The notes under the pieces: model-generated | What the model saw: the letters and a program-made list of their open reading frames with translations, nothing else | Told to the model about the DNA's origin: nothing | The model's database searches: none | From: Jaltomata sinuosa | Taxonomy: Eukaryota; Streptophyta; Magnoliopsida; Solanales; Solanaceae | Reading direction: 5' to 3' | Assembly (NCBI GenBank): GCA_003996215.1 | Contig: QJPP01003559.1 | Location: forward strand, 186,001-250,000 | DNA: 64,000 nt | Made by a program: the position numbers and the translations under genes | Part shown: piece by piece, positions 10,033-21,142 of the stretch | Position numbering within the stretch: the stretch's first letter is position 1 | Layout of the letters: the number at the start of each line of letters is the position of its first letter

Positions 10033-11169
10033 TTAGCGCTGACCATCAGAACTAGAAGTTGTGCCTTGCTGGGTTGGTCGACCTCTTGGGGCTGCTGGAG
10101 CAAACTGAGCCCTACTACCACACTGCCCCTTCTTAGCTGAAGGGCAGTCTCGAATCCTATGACCCACCTGACCACACCCATAGCAACCCTCTTTACCGTC
10201 TATACACTCGCCGGGATGATTCTTTCCACACTTGGTACAAATGGCGAAAGAAGGCCCCTTTGCACCACTCCCCTGAGAAAAAGAGCATGCACCTCTATCA
10301 GACTGATCATGATGGGGCCTGGAGGCCTCAGAAGGAGCACTGACTGGAGAATTCATGGGTCCTGATGCCCTTTTCTGAAAGGAAGAGTGATGTCTGCCTC
10401 TGAACTTCTGATGGCCAAACCTTGAACCTTCGGATCTAGCCCTCTTGTTCTCCCTAGCCATCTCCCTAAGCTTGTCTCCTTCTATCTGGTGAGCATGGGT
10501 CATGAGTCTGAAAATGTTCATATCACTCAACAACATAGTAGACATGCACTCCTTCTTCACCACTTCTGAAATGCCATAGATAAAATTGCTCATCTGATCC
10601 TGTGGGTCAGCCACCATAGTAGGAGCATATCTAGAGAGCTGAGTGAACCTCAAACTTTACTCCTGAACGGTCATGCATCCCTGTCTCAAGTTCACAAACT
10701 CTTCAGCTTTTGCTTGCCTCAACTCTCAGGGAAAGAACCGATCGAAGAAGGCCCTCTCGAAACACTCCGAAGTCATAAGGACCTCATCCCTAGCTCTAGC
10801 TTCCTTCTATTGCGTGAACCATATATGGGCTACATCCTTGAGTTGATAGGATGCGAGCTCCACACAATCAAAATCACCCACTTGCATAATATCAAAGATT
10901 TTCTTCACTTTATTAATAAAGCTAAGTGGGTCCTCACTCACCTACGAATCCCAAAATTTGGGTGGATTCATTCGGACAAAATCACGAACCCAGGCCGCTA
11001 CCCCACCTTGAGGGTGGACAAGTATAGGAGTCGGCTGGTTAGCCTGAGCAGACTTGGTCTGGGATAACAAATGGATGGCATTCCTGAATTCCTCTATCGT
11101 GACTTCGGGGGCCAGAACTGGAGGAGCAGTATTTTGAGTGGCTCGGTGAGGCATAGCACGTCGAGGCAT
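10033..11169 (-). pseudogene. Element C gag with CCHC zinc knuckle
   Basis: Starts at the ATG at 11169 (MPRRAMPHRATQN), about 190 nt inside the primer site. A single frame runs to about 10030 with stops after FWDS, WFTQ, FFP and VQE, then into the protease frame. The retrotransposon gag region is 11000-10600. The nucleocapsid part has CYGCGQVGHRIRDC, a C-x2-C-x4-H-x4-C knuckle, preceded by a CTKCGKNHPGEC sequence. Gag packages the RNA and forms particles. The stop after WFTQ is at an expected Trp codon and the one after FFP at an expected Arg codon (CGA to TGA). Confidence 0.88.
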
Positions 11170-11360
11170 AATCTGAAATGTACAAGAAAGGGATTAGAGG
11201 GACATTAGAGATAAACTCTTTCGCATGATATAATCATGAAGGTAGTGAACTCTTTCTAAAATATCTCATAGCCTCTCCCTCATATGTGTGGTGCACTTCA
11301 CACATATGAATGAGATTCTAATCTATGCGGCTTCAGACATCCTAGGACTCTTGAACCTGA

Positions 11361-11373
11361 GGCTCTGATACCA
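11361..11373 (-). other. Element C primer binding site (tRNA-iMet)
   Basis: Minus strand TGGTATCAGAGCC, complementary to the 3' end of initiator tRNA-Met, 4 nt from the 5' LTR end. Confidence 0.9.
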
Positions 11374-11377
11374 AGTT

Positions 11378-13513
11378 TGTCATGCCCCAAGGCTACCCCC
11401 TAGACGTAACATCGGATCTGGAACATAAGTGCTCCAGATTAACCCTTGGTTATAGCATACTCAGAAATAAATTCAAGAAACATAGCGGAAGCATACTAGA
11501 TACAATAGGCAACATAAATTAAATAAGGACAAGGCTCAAGAAGTATCAACTTCATACAATGGAAAACAAGTCTAGCTATGTTTGAAGCCTCTAAACTATC
11601 ATAAGATCTAATGGGACAAAACCCCAACTAGCTCGAGAAATTCGAAGGAAACAACATAAGAGAAATAGATCTAATACTGGCCCTCGGATAATGAGTGTGA
11701 GGAAATGAACCTGAATCAGCATCATCAAAGAATCTGAATCTACATCATCAAAGAATGCAGCGCAAAATGCGTCAGTACTATAGGATGTACTAAATATATG
11801 AGATAAACAAAAATCTGAGGTAAACATGCTAGATAAACTTGTAAAGCTGAAATCATGCTATGAGTGTAAACTGAAATGCAAGAGACTCAATATGATGCCA
11901 AAACAAATTATACAAATATCATAGTAATCATAAGGGTCCTGAAATCTGAAGGCAAAGAGTCAATGTACTTTAAAACATGATATTGTTACTGTGAGAGGTT
12001 CTCTAACCGACATAGACCATGTGAGCTACATGGAATCCGATGTATACGCCCCATCAAAAGGACCGAATATACCTTTCCAGGGTATAGAGGCATGATTGGG
12101 CGTGATCACTAAACTTGATTCCCAACTGAGGGTACTTAGAACCTATGGGGGCACGTAGTTTTGGGGCTAAGGGTACTCTCACCCTGTCCAACTCGATGCT
12201 CCCAAAACATATACATATAGCTCATAGTACTTACGACATATCTGATGTCAAAACTGTTCATAACTTAGGTAGACATATCTGGATGCCAAACCTTTCATAA
12301 ATCGTAGGGACATATCTAATGTCCAAAACTGTTGGAAAAGCACATGGACATATCTGATGTCATGCAATTCACAAGTCATGAATATTAAAGCTTTGAAAAA
12401 CCATAATTCAAAATATACTTTCCTTTCTAATATCATAACTTGAAGACTTAGGCATACAATTTCATGAAAATAGAGGTCATGTTATCTAAACATACCAATT
12501 TTTTTTATTTGAAGACATGCAATTTAAGGAAATCATGCTAAAGTTCATCATCAAGATATGGGCTTTTGAAATCATCTGAGGAACTTTAATTAAATCATAG
12601 AAATGTAATGAGAAACCATGAATTGATGCTTAGAAACTGATTTCATAAGTTTTCCCCAATTTAGATCAAAACCCTAATTTCACAAGTTCATAATTCAAAA
12701 TAAGAATTTGGGATTTTGGGAACAAGGGTGAAAGAAACTCATTGTTTAATACCCACATACCTTGATTGAAGCTAACCCACTTGAAATTGAAAACACTAGG
12801 AGACTTGAACTTGGAGATTGAGACCTTGAGCTTGAGAGAGCTCTTTTTCTTTTTGGGAGATGAATGAAGATTTGAGAAGGGACTTAGGTTAATGATGATG
12901 AAAACCCTTCTAGAAATAGTCTAAAAGACCTTATTTAGGAGTAAAAAAGATGGGTAATGACTAAAATACCCTTAGGATATAATTAGGAAAAAGCTTGAAA
13001 ACGTTGACTTTTCAGGGACCACGAATAGGTTCCATGGGTCATAGACCAAACCACGGCTCGTAGTTTCCATCCATCATTCCTGGACAAAAGAACAAGCCAC
13101 CGAAGGCAGTCTACGGGTCAATAGGATGGACCCGTAGAAAGAATCACGGGTCATAGACCTAAGTCGTAGTTCCTGGGGAATATGCAATCCTCTTAATCAA
13201 GTTCTACGAGTTACAGAATTATCTGTGGTTTGAACTATGAATTGTATACTTGACTCGTGGTTCCTGGGGAATCAGTCAGCCTTCAGGTATGGTACCACGA
13301 GTTAACAGGATGGGCCATATATTGAACTACAGTCCGTAGAACCAACTCGTGGTTCTTAGACCAGAGTCTGAACCTGGCAAGATCAACCTACGGCTCCATT
13401 CCATGACCCATGGTTCAGACCACGGTCCATGGTTTGGACCCGTCATTCCTATAAACATGAAATTTCAATGAGATTCTGAGTTTAAAAGCTAAATAAGTTT
13501 CTTGGGTATTACA
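11378..13513 (-). repeat. Element C 5' LTR (right copy)
   Basis: 2136 bp, TGTCATGCCCC to GTATTACA. It lacks a 45-bp segment of the left LTR and carries its own 23-bp tandem duplication at 11711-11756. It retains the GACATATCTGATGTC hairpin set (from 12236) and the CGTAGACC-type cluster (about 13020-13440). It would drive transcription leftward. Confidence 0.93.
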
Positions 13514-13518
13514 GAGAT
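13514..13518. repeat. Right target-site duplication of element C (GAGAT)
   Basis: Identical to 4151-4155; host sequence (the envelope-like ORF) resumes here. Confidence 0.9.
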
Positions 13519-14690
13519 GGTCATGGGCTTCCCTCTTCTAAGTCTCTGGGTAATAAGGACACTAATGCTGCTGCATCCCATGATGATATAAAGGCTGACC
13601 TTCCTGAGAATGTGGAGGAAGAGGATGACACCTTGGATCCTATTGATGACACTCTTGATGCTAGGACTGCTAGGCTGATCAACTTTGGGGTAAGAACAGT
13701 AGTAAGAGGATGAGTACTTACTGGGTTTGGAGGAGCTTAGATGGCTGAGTTACTTGCACTGGTGGAGGCACAGGGTTGGTCAAACTTGTTCCTTCAGGGT
13801 GGTGCTTGAAGAAAAATTGCACGAGTTGAGACATTGCAATTTTGTGTCAATGTCACTAGTACTTCCTCCTCTATTTTCAATGTGGTAAGGGATGTCTCTT
13901 TCACCCTCAATCCTGCTGTGCTAGCTCAGATATTGGGTTTTCCAAATAATGGTTGGTGTCGCTATGTCAAGATTCAAAGGCCTCCTTTGTATGGACTTCC
14001 CTCATCCTTGGACATCACACGAAGGTTTGCCAATGATCCTACACTGGAGGAGCACTCTAGGGTGGATAAGGGGGCTATGCTTCCACTACATCAAATGCTC
14101 TTTGATGTTGTGCACAAGATTATGCTTCCTAGGGAGAAAAAACATATTGAGGCAAACATTATGGACCTCACCTTGATGGAACTACTTCTCTCTAAGATTC
14201 CTATCAACTTGCCATGGCTCATTCTTTGCCATATGCATAGGGTTTGAAAACAAGATATGACCAAACATGCTTTAGGCTATGGGTTCTTGTTAGTGACTAT
14301 TTTTAGCACTTTGGTGTACCGGTTCAATCTTGGCAAGATCAGGCCACCAAGGATGTAACTGGCACTGTGAACCAGGCTATTGTACCTGCTTCTCATAGGG
14401 GGCCAATTCACCTTTGTAGCGGCTTAGAGCCGTGTTGACTGCCAAGGATGAAGAGATTGCATCTATAAGAGCCTCTCATGATGAGGAAATGGAATATCTT
14501 CATGACACCTATGGCATTGAGCATGCAAATCTGTTTGAGGAGAATGCAAGGCTCAAGGCTAAGCTTGCACAAGCACATGCTGCCTTGGAGAATTAAAAAG
14601 ACACTAACTCTTCCAGTTTGAAGGGCATATATGAGTTGCTCAAGAAGGATCCTCCCTCCTCTTCTCACCCTCCTCCCTCCTCCACTGCCT
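13514..14690 (+). pseudogene. Envelope-like ORF of copia element B, C-terminal half
   Basis: After an acidic stretch (ENVEEEDDTLDPIDDTLDAR, about 13605-13665) and stops near 13711, an open piece at 13834-14247 matches the conserved core of Transposase_32 proteins: VVRDVSFTLNPAVLAQILGF, the ITRRFAND motif, MLPLHQMLFDVVHKIMLPRE and MDLTLMELLLSKIPINLPWL. Frameshifts follow. A later piece (about 14430-14597) encodes a heptad-rich coiled coil (DEEIASIRASHDEEMEYLHD, then LFEENARLKAKLAQAH), typical of the tail of these ORFs. Its place just before a copia polypurine tract and LTR supports envelope-like ORF3 of a SIRE/Maximus-type element. No membrane segment is obvious. Confidence 0.65.
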
Positions 14691-15141
14691 AGCCTGACTC
14701 CTCTTGGCCTTCCTAACTTTCCTTTTGTTCTCACAAGTGCATGTTTTGATCTTTTAATTTTGATTATCTATAGTGTATATGCATTATGATTAATAATATG
14801 TTGGGTTTTAGTTCTGATCTTATTCTATCTCCTGTGTGTTTTCAAATACTTTGATATAGCTAAATGAGTTCTTGCTTTTAAGTGCTTGCATAGGTGATAG
14901 CCTAGTGGCCATGAGTATTTAAATAGGATGATATGTGTCTTCATAGTGTTTTATGATGCCAAAAGAGGAAAAGTGCTGCTTGTATGGTATTTATAACCCG
15001 TTGGTCTGACCTGTTTCTCTAATGTGTTTCCTGTGCTGTTTTTCCTGAGAAAACTAACATGAAACAGGTTGAACTCTGCATACAAGAAACAAGGGTTGCA
15101 TACAAGAAGCAAGGGTTTGTCATCATCAAAAAGGTGGAATT
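14691..15141 (+). other. Copia element B 3' untranslated region and polypurine tract
   Basis: Non-coding spacer after the envelope-like ORF. It holds a perfect-period 20-bp tandem duplication (15078-15097, 15098-15117; one mismatch) and ends with TTTGTCATCATC and the purine-rich AAAAAGGTGGAATT (15128-15141), the usual 3' signature of plant copia elements just before the LTR. Confidence 0.7.
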
Positions 15142-16020
15142 TGTTGGATCCAGGTAGATTTTAAAAATTTACAAAGTTGTGAAACACATGCAGGGAGCAC
15201 GTACCTGTGACTTGTTCTTCCACAGCAGAATCCAACTGGGATTAGGAGAAGGTCAACGATATGGAGAAGGAATCAAAGCGTGTGGAGAAAGCGTGTCAAT
15301 AAGGAGAGTCCAGCTTGCAAAGAAGTTTCCTTTCATAAGAAGAATTCTACGAGGAAAGAAATCATGGAGATCGCTTGACAAGTCCTACAAGGAAAGGGAT
15401 TCCATATATGGAAGGAACTCTGCCAAAATAACGTGAAGACTGTCAAGTATAAATACATAAAAGGTTTGATAATAAACCTTATGCACTTACAGAAAGAGCT
15501 ATAAGCAGACCACAATCAAATTGAGGTAGTTCATATTTGAGAGTGTTCAATGTGAAGATCCAAGTGCAGCTAATACAAGAAACCAGATTGAAGAACTTGT
15601 TCCTTAAGTCTATGCTTTACAGTTCTCGAGCCAAGCTGATTGTATTATTTTCATTGAGTTGTAACCATTCATTTTTAGTACCAGTAAGTTATAAACCGGT
15701 GTAGGAGTTAGTATTCAAGTTGGGATAACTCAAAGACTTGGGCACACAGACCTAGGGAGGTTTGTGTGGTGTTAGGAATTAGAGTTTAGTTCCTAGGATT
15801 GCATCCTTTGTAATCTGAATTGTTTCCAGGCTCATTGTTTTAGTGAAATTGGGTTAAATCCTACAAAGGTGTAGGTTGTGGTTTTTACCCTTTGTGAGCC
15901 GGGGGTTTTCCATATAAAATACTGTGTGTTCTCTTTACTTGCTTTATATTGAAGTAACCGGCAACGGAACATATAGCTTAACTAGTTTCTTAGGCAATTT
16001 AGGGGGTCAATATTCTAACA
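15142..16020 (+). repeat. Copia element B 3' LTR
   Basis: 879 bp, TGTTGGATCC to TTCTAACA, with matching ends (TGTTgGA against TGTTaGA). It is preceded by a polypurine tract. The other LTR is outside the window, so identity and target duplication cannot be checked; the right flank begins AAACA. Downstream sequence is RT of element D, showing that B inserted into D. Confidence 0.75.
15448..15455 (+). promoter_or_regulatory. Candidate TATA box of the copia LTR
   Basis: TATAAATA about 306 nt into the LTR, in the range for a copia U3/R boundary. Called from the motif alone. Confidence 0.5.
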
Positions 16021-17440
16021 AAACACAATATCATTCTGAGTCAACTTAGTCAAAGGAGATGTAATAAAAGAGAAATCCTCCACAAAACATCTGCAGAAGT
16101 GGGCCTAGCCCAATCCTAAACTGCCTCAATCTTGGTCATATCTACCATGATATCATTCTTGGGCACCATGTGTCCTAAGAGTTCCATGGAACTAAGCTAA
16201 AACTCAAACTTTGAAAACTTAGTATAAAATGGCTCATCTCTCAAACTTTGGAGCATGATCCTCAAGTGTTACCCATGCTCCTCGTCGCTAAGCAAGTAAA
16301 ATAAAATATCATCAATAAATATAATCACAAATGAGTCCAAATATTATCAAAACACCCCATTCATTAACTCCATAAATGTCATTGTGGCATTAGTAAACCC
16401 AAAGGACATAACAAGCAACTCATACTGGCCATACAGAGTCCTAAAAGCTGTCTTACAGTGTCTGAGTCCCTAATCCTCAACTGGTGATAATCTGACCTCA
16501 AGTCAATCTTTGAATACACCAAAGCACCCTGAAGCTTATCAAACAATTCATCCATACACGATAGGATACCTGGTTTTGAATGTCACCTTATTCAATTGCT
16601 AATAATTAATGCACATCTGCATCGACCCATTCTTTTTCTTCACAAACAATACTAGAGCACCCAGGGATAAATATTGGCCTAATGTACCCCTTAATTAACG
16701 AATCCAACAAATGATCTTTCTATTTCTTTAGTTCTATCGGAGCTATCATATATGGAAGAATAGAGATAAGTTTGAGTTCCTAACTCCAAATCAATGCCAA
16801 AACTGATATTCCAGTCAGGTGTAACATCAGGAGAGTTCATCAGAAAAATATTCAGAAACTCTATAACCACAAGTACCAACTCTAAATAAGGTGTGTCAGC
16901 ATAAGTATCACGAATATAAGCAAAATAAGAAAGACAACCCTTCTTAACCAATTGTTGAGCCTTTAAATAAAATCACTCTCTTTGAATACGAACCCTGGGT
17001 GCTCTTTCACTCTATCCTTAAGGCACTTTCCATGACTAAGGTGACTGTCTTGGCATGACAATCTAGAATTAACGAATACAGAGAAAGCAAATCCATGCCA
17101 AAAATCACATCAAAATCTATAATATCAAGAATAATCAAGTCTACCAAGGTATAATAACTCAACAGGGTCATAACATAGGATCAGTACACCCGATCAACCA
17201 CTAAGGAATCACCCACCAGGGTAGCAATCCAAATAGGCACAAAAAAGAAATCATACAACATATTAAGACCCATTGTAAAATATGCAGACAAATAGGAGAA
17301 AGTAGAACTAGGACCAAATAATACTAAATCAGGTCAATAGCATACTGGAACAATACCCGTGATAACTTCATTAGAGGACTTTGCCTCTAGTCTACCAGGA
17401 AATGTATAGCAATAAAAATAGTCACCCTCTGCTCGAGAAA
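16021..17440 (-). pseudogene. Element D protease and reverse transcriptase, heavily decayed
   Basis: Minus-strand remnants of a Ty3 pol. The RT catalytic box reads FVIIFIDDILFY at about 16335-16290, preceded by LYGQYELLVMSFGFTNATMTF (16440-16370) and an NKVTF piece (about 16590). A linker piece (16951-16691) has PDWNISFGIDLELGT. Protease lies near 17300-17060; its active site reads GPSSTFSY where DPGSTFSY is expected, so the catalytic Asp and the Gly are both lost. Stops and frameshifts are frequent. The sequence ends abruptly at 16021 at the copia LTR, before RNase H. D is the oldest layer in this block. Confidence 0.8.
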
Positions 17441-18710
17441 GTCTAGTACCACTACCTTGCCCAGTCTATAGTGCCTCTATACCTGTCTCAGAACCGCCAC
17501 GACCCCTAGTTGGCGACCTCTTAGTCTAGAATTTGGGAAATCACTCCTCGATGCCCAAGATTACCATAAGTAAATCAAGATCTAGGAACTCCCAATTACT
17601 GTGGAGGAGTAAAATAACCAGTAAACCAACCATGGTCTAAAGGCCTCTGAACATAACACTAATAAGTCTGACCCAAATTGTAGGAGTGTCGTCTAAAATA
17701 AATTCCCTTAGATACTTGAATAGCAGCATAAACTGGTCTACTAAATTGAGAACAAAAACCTCTCTTGAATGGTCCCCTACCTCCAAATGAGGTACCACTG
17801 AAAGAACTAGAAGTGCAGAATTTTATTGTCCCTCAAATCTCCAAACTCCTTATGGAATATAAGCTCAAACTTCTTGGCCGACTTGACCAATCTCTAAAAA
17901 GAATCCCCAGACAAGGCTTTTTGATAAACAATTTCACATATATGATAATTCAAACCTCTCTCAAATCAATGAATCTTCTCGATCTCATTTAACAAAATTA
18001 CCAAAGCATGGAGAGACAAGGCATAAAATCTAGTTTCATACTCTGTTAGTGAAATACTATCCTGAGCCAAATGCTCAAACTCACTCCTCCTCTCCTCTCA
18101 CAAGGTACGAGAAACAAACTGCTCCAAGAAATCCTTAGCAAACTTCTCACAAGTCATAGGAGGAGACCCTACTAGTCTAGTATCAACATAAGACTGCCAC
18201 CATGACTTGGCTAAGCTACGCATCTAAAAAAGTTGTATAGTCAACTCTGTGGAACTCCACCAGCCCCATATTTTTCAACCTCTCATGGCAACTCACTAGA
18301 AATTCAAATGCATCCTCTCCTTATCTACCAAACCTAACATGGATCCATATTTCTAAAGTTCTCAAACCTCATCTGCTCCTCATTAGGCATAATAGGTCTT
18401 GCCCTAACTGGTACACCAATACCTGGCCAAGTCATACCAACAAATATACAAGATATTGTTGCAGTTAGCTAGCCCACTGGACCCTGAAAATTGGGGATCA
18501 AATATTAATCAGGAGTTTGCTCTGATGTCCTAGTTTTAGAAGCATCTGGAATATTTGATAATCCACTAGCCTGGGTATTACCCTTAAGAAAACCAGATAT
18601 ATGGATAATAGCATCTTGAAGCAAGAGAGTAACCATAAATTTGGGTGCTTCCTAAGTTGGGATCACCTTTTCTTTTGGAATCTGATCACCTTTCTATATC
18701 ATACTCTATA
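17441..18710 (-). pseudogene. Element D gag, C-terminal part
   Basis: Minus-strand gag remnants with many stops. The core motif EDAFEFLVSCHERL-like text is recognisable near 18340-18290 in broken frames, and the region up to 18710 aligns with the gag start of element F (33200-33420). Element E is inserted at 18710, and the first part of this gag resumes at 28386. A nucleocapsid region should lie near 17450-17700 but I could not identify a clean zinc knuckle. Confidence 0.6.
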
Positions 18711-20925
18711 TGTAATGACATGTTCCATCATTATGGGTAAACCATTTGTGTGAAGTTTTGAGTTAGCAAACTTTCAGGTTTGGGAGTTGGAAATTTTGGG
18801 CTAGGCTAGTCTCAGGTGGATTCTGAGCGAGGTATGGTCTAGGACAATCTGGGTGAGGATTGGGTAAATTATTTTTTGTTGAGCTACTTTTATGTTATCT
18901 AAGATATTAAGGAGTCCAGGGGAATTTACGGAAGTGAATTAGGTAAGTAAAACTCCCGATATCAAAGTTTAGGTGAAAGGGTTAATTCAGAACATCAGGA
19001 TTTAAGGTGTGTTGTAAAATGGGCAATTTTGGGGGAATTTTTGAGATTCTATTCCGTGCCAACCTCTATAGAAGTTGACACCTCCCTATAACAACTACCG
19101 TTATACTAGAGAAATTTCCGCTATAGTGAAAGTCAAAGTCAGTCAGCACCGCCATTGCAGTAGAGTCTGCTATGGTGGCACTGCTATAGTGGTGTATGGA
19201 CTGCTATAGCTGAATAAGTCGCAGTTAATGCAGAAACTTCTCTAAAAATGTTCAAAAATTCTCAAGAATGTTTTGGGGAAGGGCATAGGCAAAGGGAGGC
19301 GATTTCTACTAATTTTCCATCAAACTCGATCGAAAAGGTAAGGATTTCACTCCCCACTTCAGTATTTCAATTTTCAGACCTTAGAAACAATAATTTTGGG
19401 CTTGGGGGAAAACTTGGGTTGACCTAATAAAGTAGAACCCAGCAAAAAAAGGATTCTAGGGTGTAGAATTCTTGGGTTGTGATTATAATTGTTCTATTAT
19501 GTTTAAAACACCATTATTTGCTTAATGTATCCATAAAAATGGTAGTTTTATGCGAACTAATGGTGGAAAACCCCTGGGATGGGTGGACTGATCATGGTTT
19601 GGCCTGGGGATTAGGATTTGAGTATCTGAGTAAATTTTAGGCTATTTGGACTAATTATTGTATTATGTAATCATTGTTAGACTAAGAACAAGTGAAAGCT
19701 TTGGAAAACGGGAAGACTCTGGTCCAGTGGAGCTTTCAAGCTATTCGAGGTAGGTGATAGTTATGGTTTTTCCAAATGAAATGTGTGCTTATGTAACTGT
19801 CGCTTAGTATTGTATGTACATTGCATGCTTAGGGAATGGAATTATGAATGTCTAATTGTCCGGGTGTCAGTCATGTAAAATGAACTTGGTTTTGTTGCTT
19901 GTTAGATTACAAGTGTGATTTTGTTCATTGTTTGTTGACTGTTGGATTTCGTATGACATTTAGTTGGCTCGGGTACCATGCCTGGTACGAGATACATATT
20001 GGTTGTCTTGGGTACCATGCCTGTTATGGGACACTTATGGATTGGCTCGGGTACCATGCTTGGTATAGGTTCTATAATGGTTCGCTCAGGTCCACGCCTG
20101 GTACAAGTTTAATTATACTTGTTGATTGTATTTGTCGATGGTTCTATGAGTGGACCGGGTTAATTGTTGAAACTGTGATTGTTGCATATTGGTCCATGAG
20201 AGGTCGAGTAGTTGTACGTAAATATGGGTTTGGTCCTTGAGTAGACTGGGAATTGCATGTTAAACACTTAGGCATTATTCTAGGGATCCTTGGTTGGTCC
20301 AGGTTATTTTAAAAAGGGTATATTCTTATTATCATTGTGATTGTCATAGTGGTTGTTGAACTAGTATCATGTAATTGGTAAGTTAGAGGTAAGACTGAGA
20401 GTTTGGAATGGTATTGCTGGCTTGTTTATTCATGTTTTATCGTACTTTACTCAACCTTGGTTTACTGTTCATATATTATTTATTGAAGCTGGCTGATGAT
20501 TCTACCAGTACACTGTGGTTTTGTGTATTGATACTGCACTTTCTTTCCTTTTGTGAGTACAAGACATATTCCGGCGGCTGCTACGCGACCTCAGTTCTAG
20601 TCCCAACAATTCCAGATTCAAGGGTGAGCTACTTATTTCGGGTGACCATGGTCTCATCTAGTACATCTCTAGTCCATTGTTTTAGACTTAGACTCTTTTG
20701 TTTTGGGGTTGCATCTTCATAAGTAGATGTTTTGGTACAACTACTTTCAGTTTCTAGGGGTATTTTCTGCACGATCTTATTTATTAGTATTTTGGCTATG
20801 ATTATTAGTTTATTTTAATGTAATTAGTTTTGAGCTGCTAGTTTTGCTAAGTGTTGTGTTGATTATTGGTTCGCTCATCTTGGTGTTTTAGGTGGGTGCC
20901 ACTTGTGGCGAGTTGGGTCGTGACA
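18711..20925 (+). repeat. Element E 5' LTR
   Basis: TGTAATGACATG to GGGTCGTGACA, 2215 bp. It contains a cluster of CCGCTATAG/GCTATAG motifs at about 19060-19215 and a four-copy array built on the hairpin GTACCATGCCTGGTAC at 19965-20105. Short ORFs at 19899-20240 and 20408-20722 are LTR noise. Confidence 0.92.
19965..20105 (+). repeat. Four-copy GTACCA-hairpin array, element E 5' LTR
   Basis: Units of about 36-38 bp each contain GGCTCGGGTACCATGCCTGG-like text. GTACCA-TGCC-TGGTAC is a perfect 6-bp stem with a 4-nt loop in the first copy; later copies carry single changes. The same array recurs in three related LTRs of the window. Confidence 0.8.
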
Positions 20926-20929
20926 AAGA

Positions 20930-20942
20930 TGGTATAAGAGCC
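20930..20942 (+). other. Element E primer binding site (tRNA-iMet, one mismatch)
   Basis: TGGTATAAGAGCC, one base different from TGGTATCAGAGCC, 4 nt after the LTR end. Confidence 0.8.
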
Positions 20943-21142
20943 CTAAGTTCATTGATCTCGTCATACCAAAATGGGTCTAGTGGAGTCTTGCAGAATGGTA
21001 CAGAGATATATGTACTTTTCTTTGAGAGGCTATAGGACTTTAGGAAATTATCTCCTCTTTCTTTCTTTGTGCTATAACTTATTTCCAATTAGTATCTGGT
21101 GATACAAATTGGTATCTAACTTCTTTCACTCTTTGTCTGTAG

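Larger units (their letters stand above)
4156..13513 (-). mobile_element. Element C: full-length Tekay/Del-type chromovirus, 9.36 kb
   Basis: Complete structure on the minus strand: two LTRs over 2.1 kb each, initiator-tRNA-Met primer site, gag with a zinc knuckle, protease, RT, RNase H, integrase and a C-terminal chromodomain, then a purine-rich tract. Perfect 5-bp target duplications flank it. It inserted into the envelope-like ORF of element B. Most of its coding damage is stops at former CAG or TGG codons, plus two frameshifts. Over about 280 bp that I compared by eye (4560-4840 against 11758-12038) the LTRs differ at about 15 positions, so it is not recent. The Tekay/Del assignment rests on the long LTRs and on the integrase-chromodomain sequence. 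Confidence 0.92.

Noticed and set aside
10159..11067. Plus-strand ORFs 10159-10365 and 10714-11067 as genes
   Set aside because: They are antisense to gag of element C and have no recognisable domain.
15142..16025. Copia LTR called as a solo LTR with its own target duplication
   Set aside because: The left flank is a polypurine tract and envelope-like ORF, so it is the 3' LTR of a larger element; flanks GAATT and AAACA do not match, as expected when the 5' end is elsewhere.
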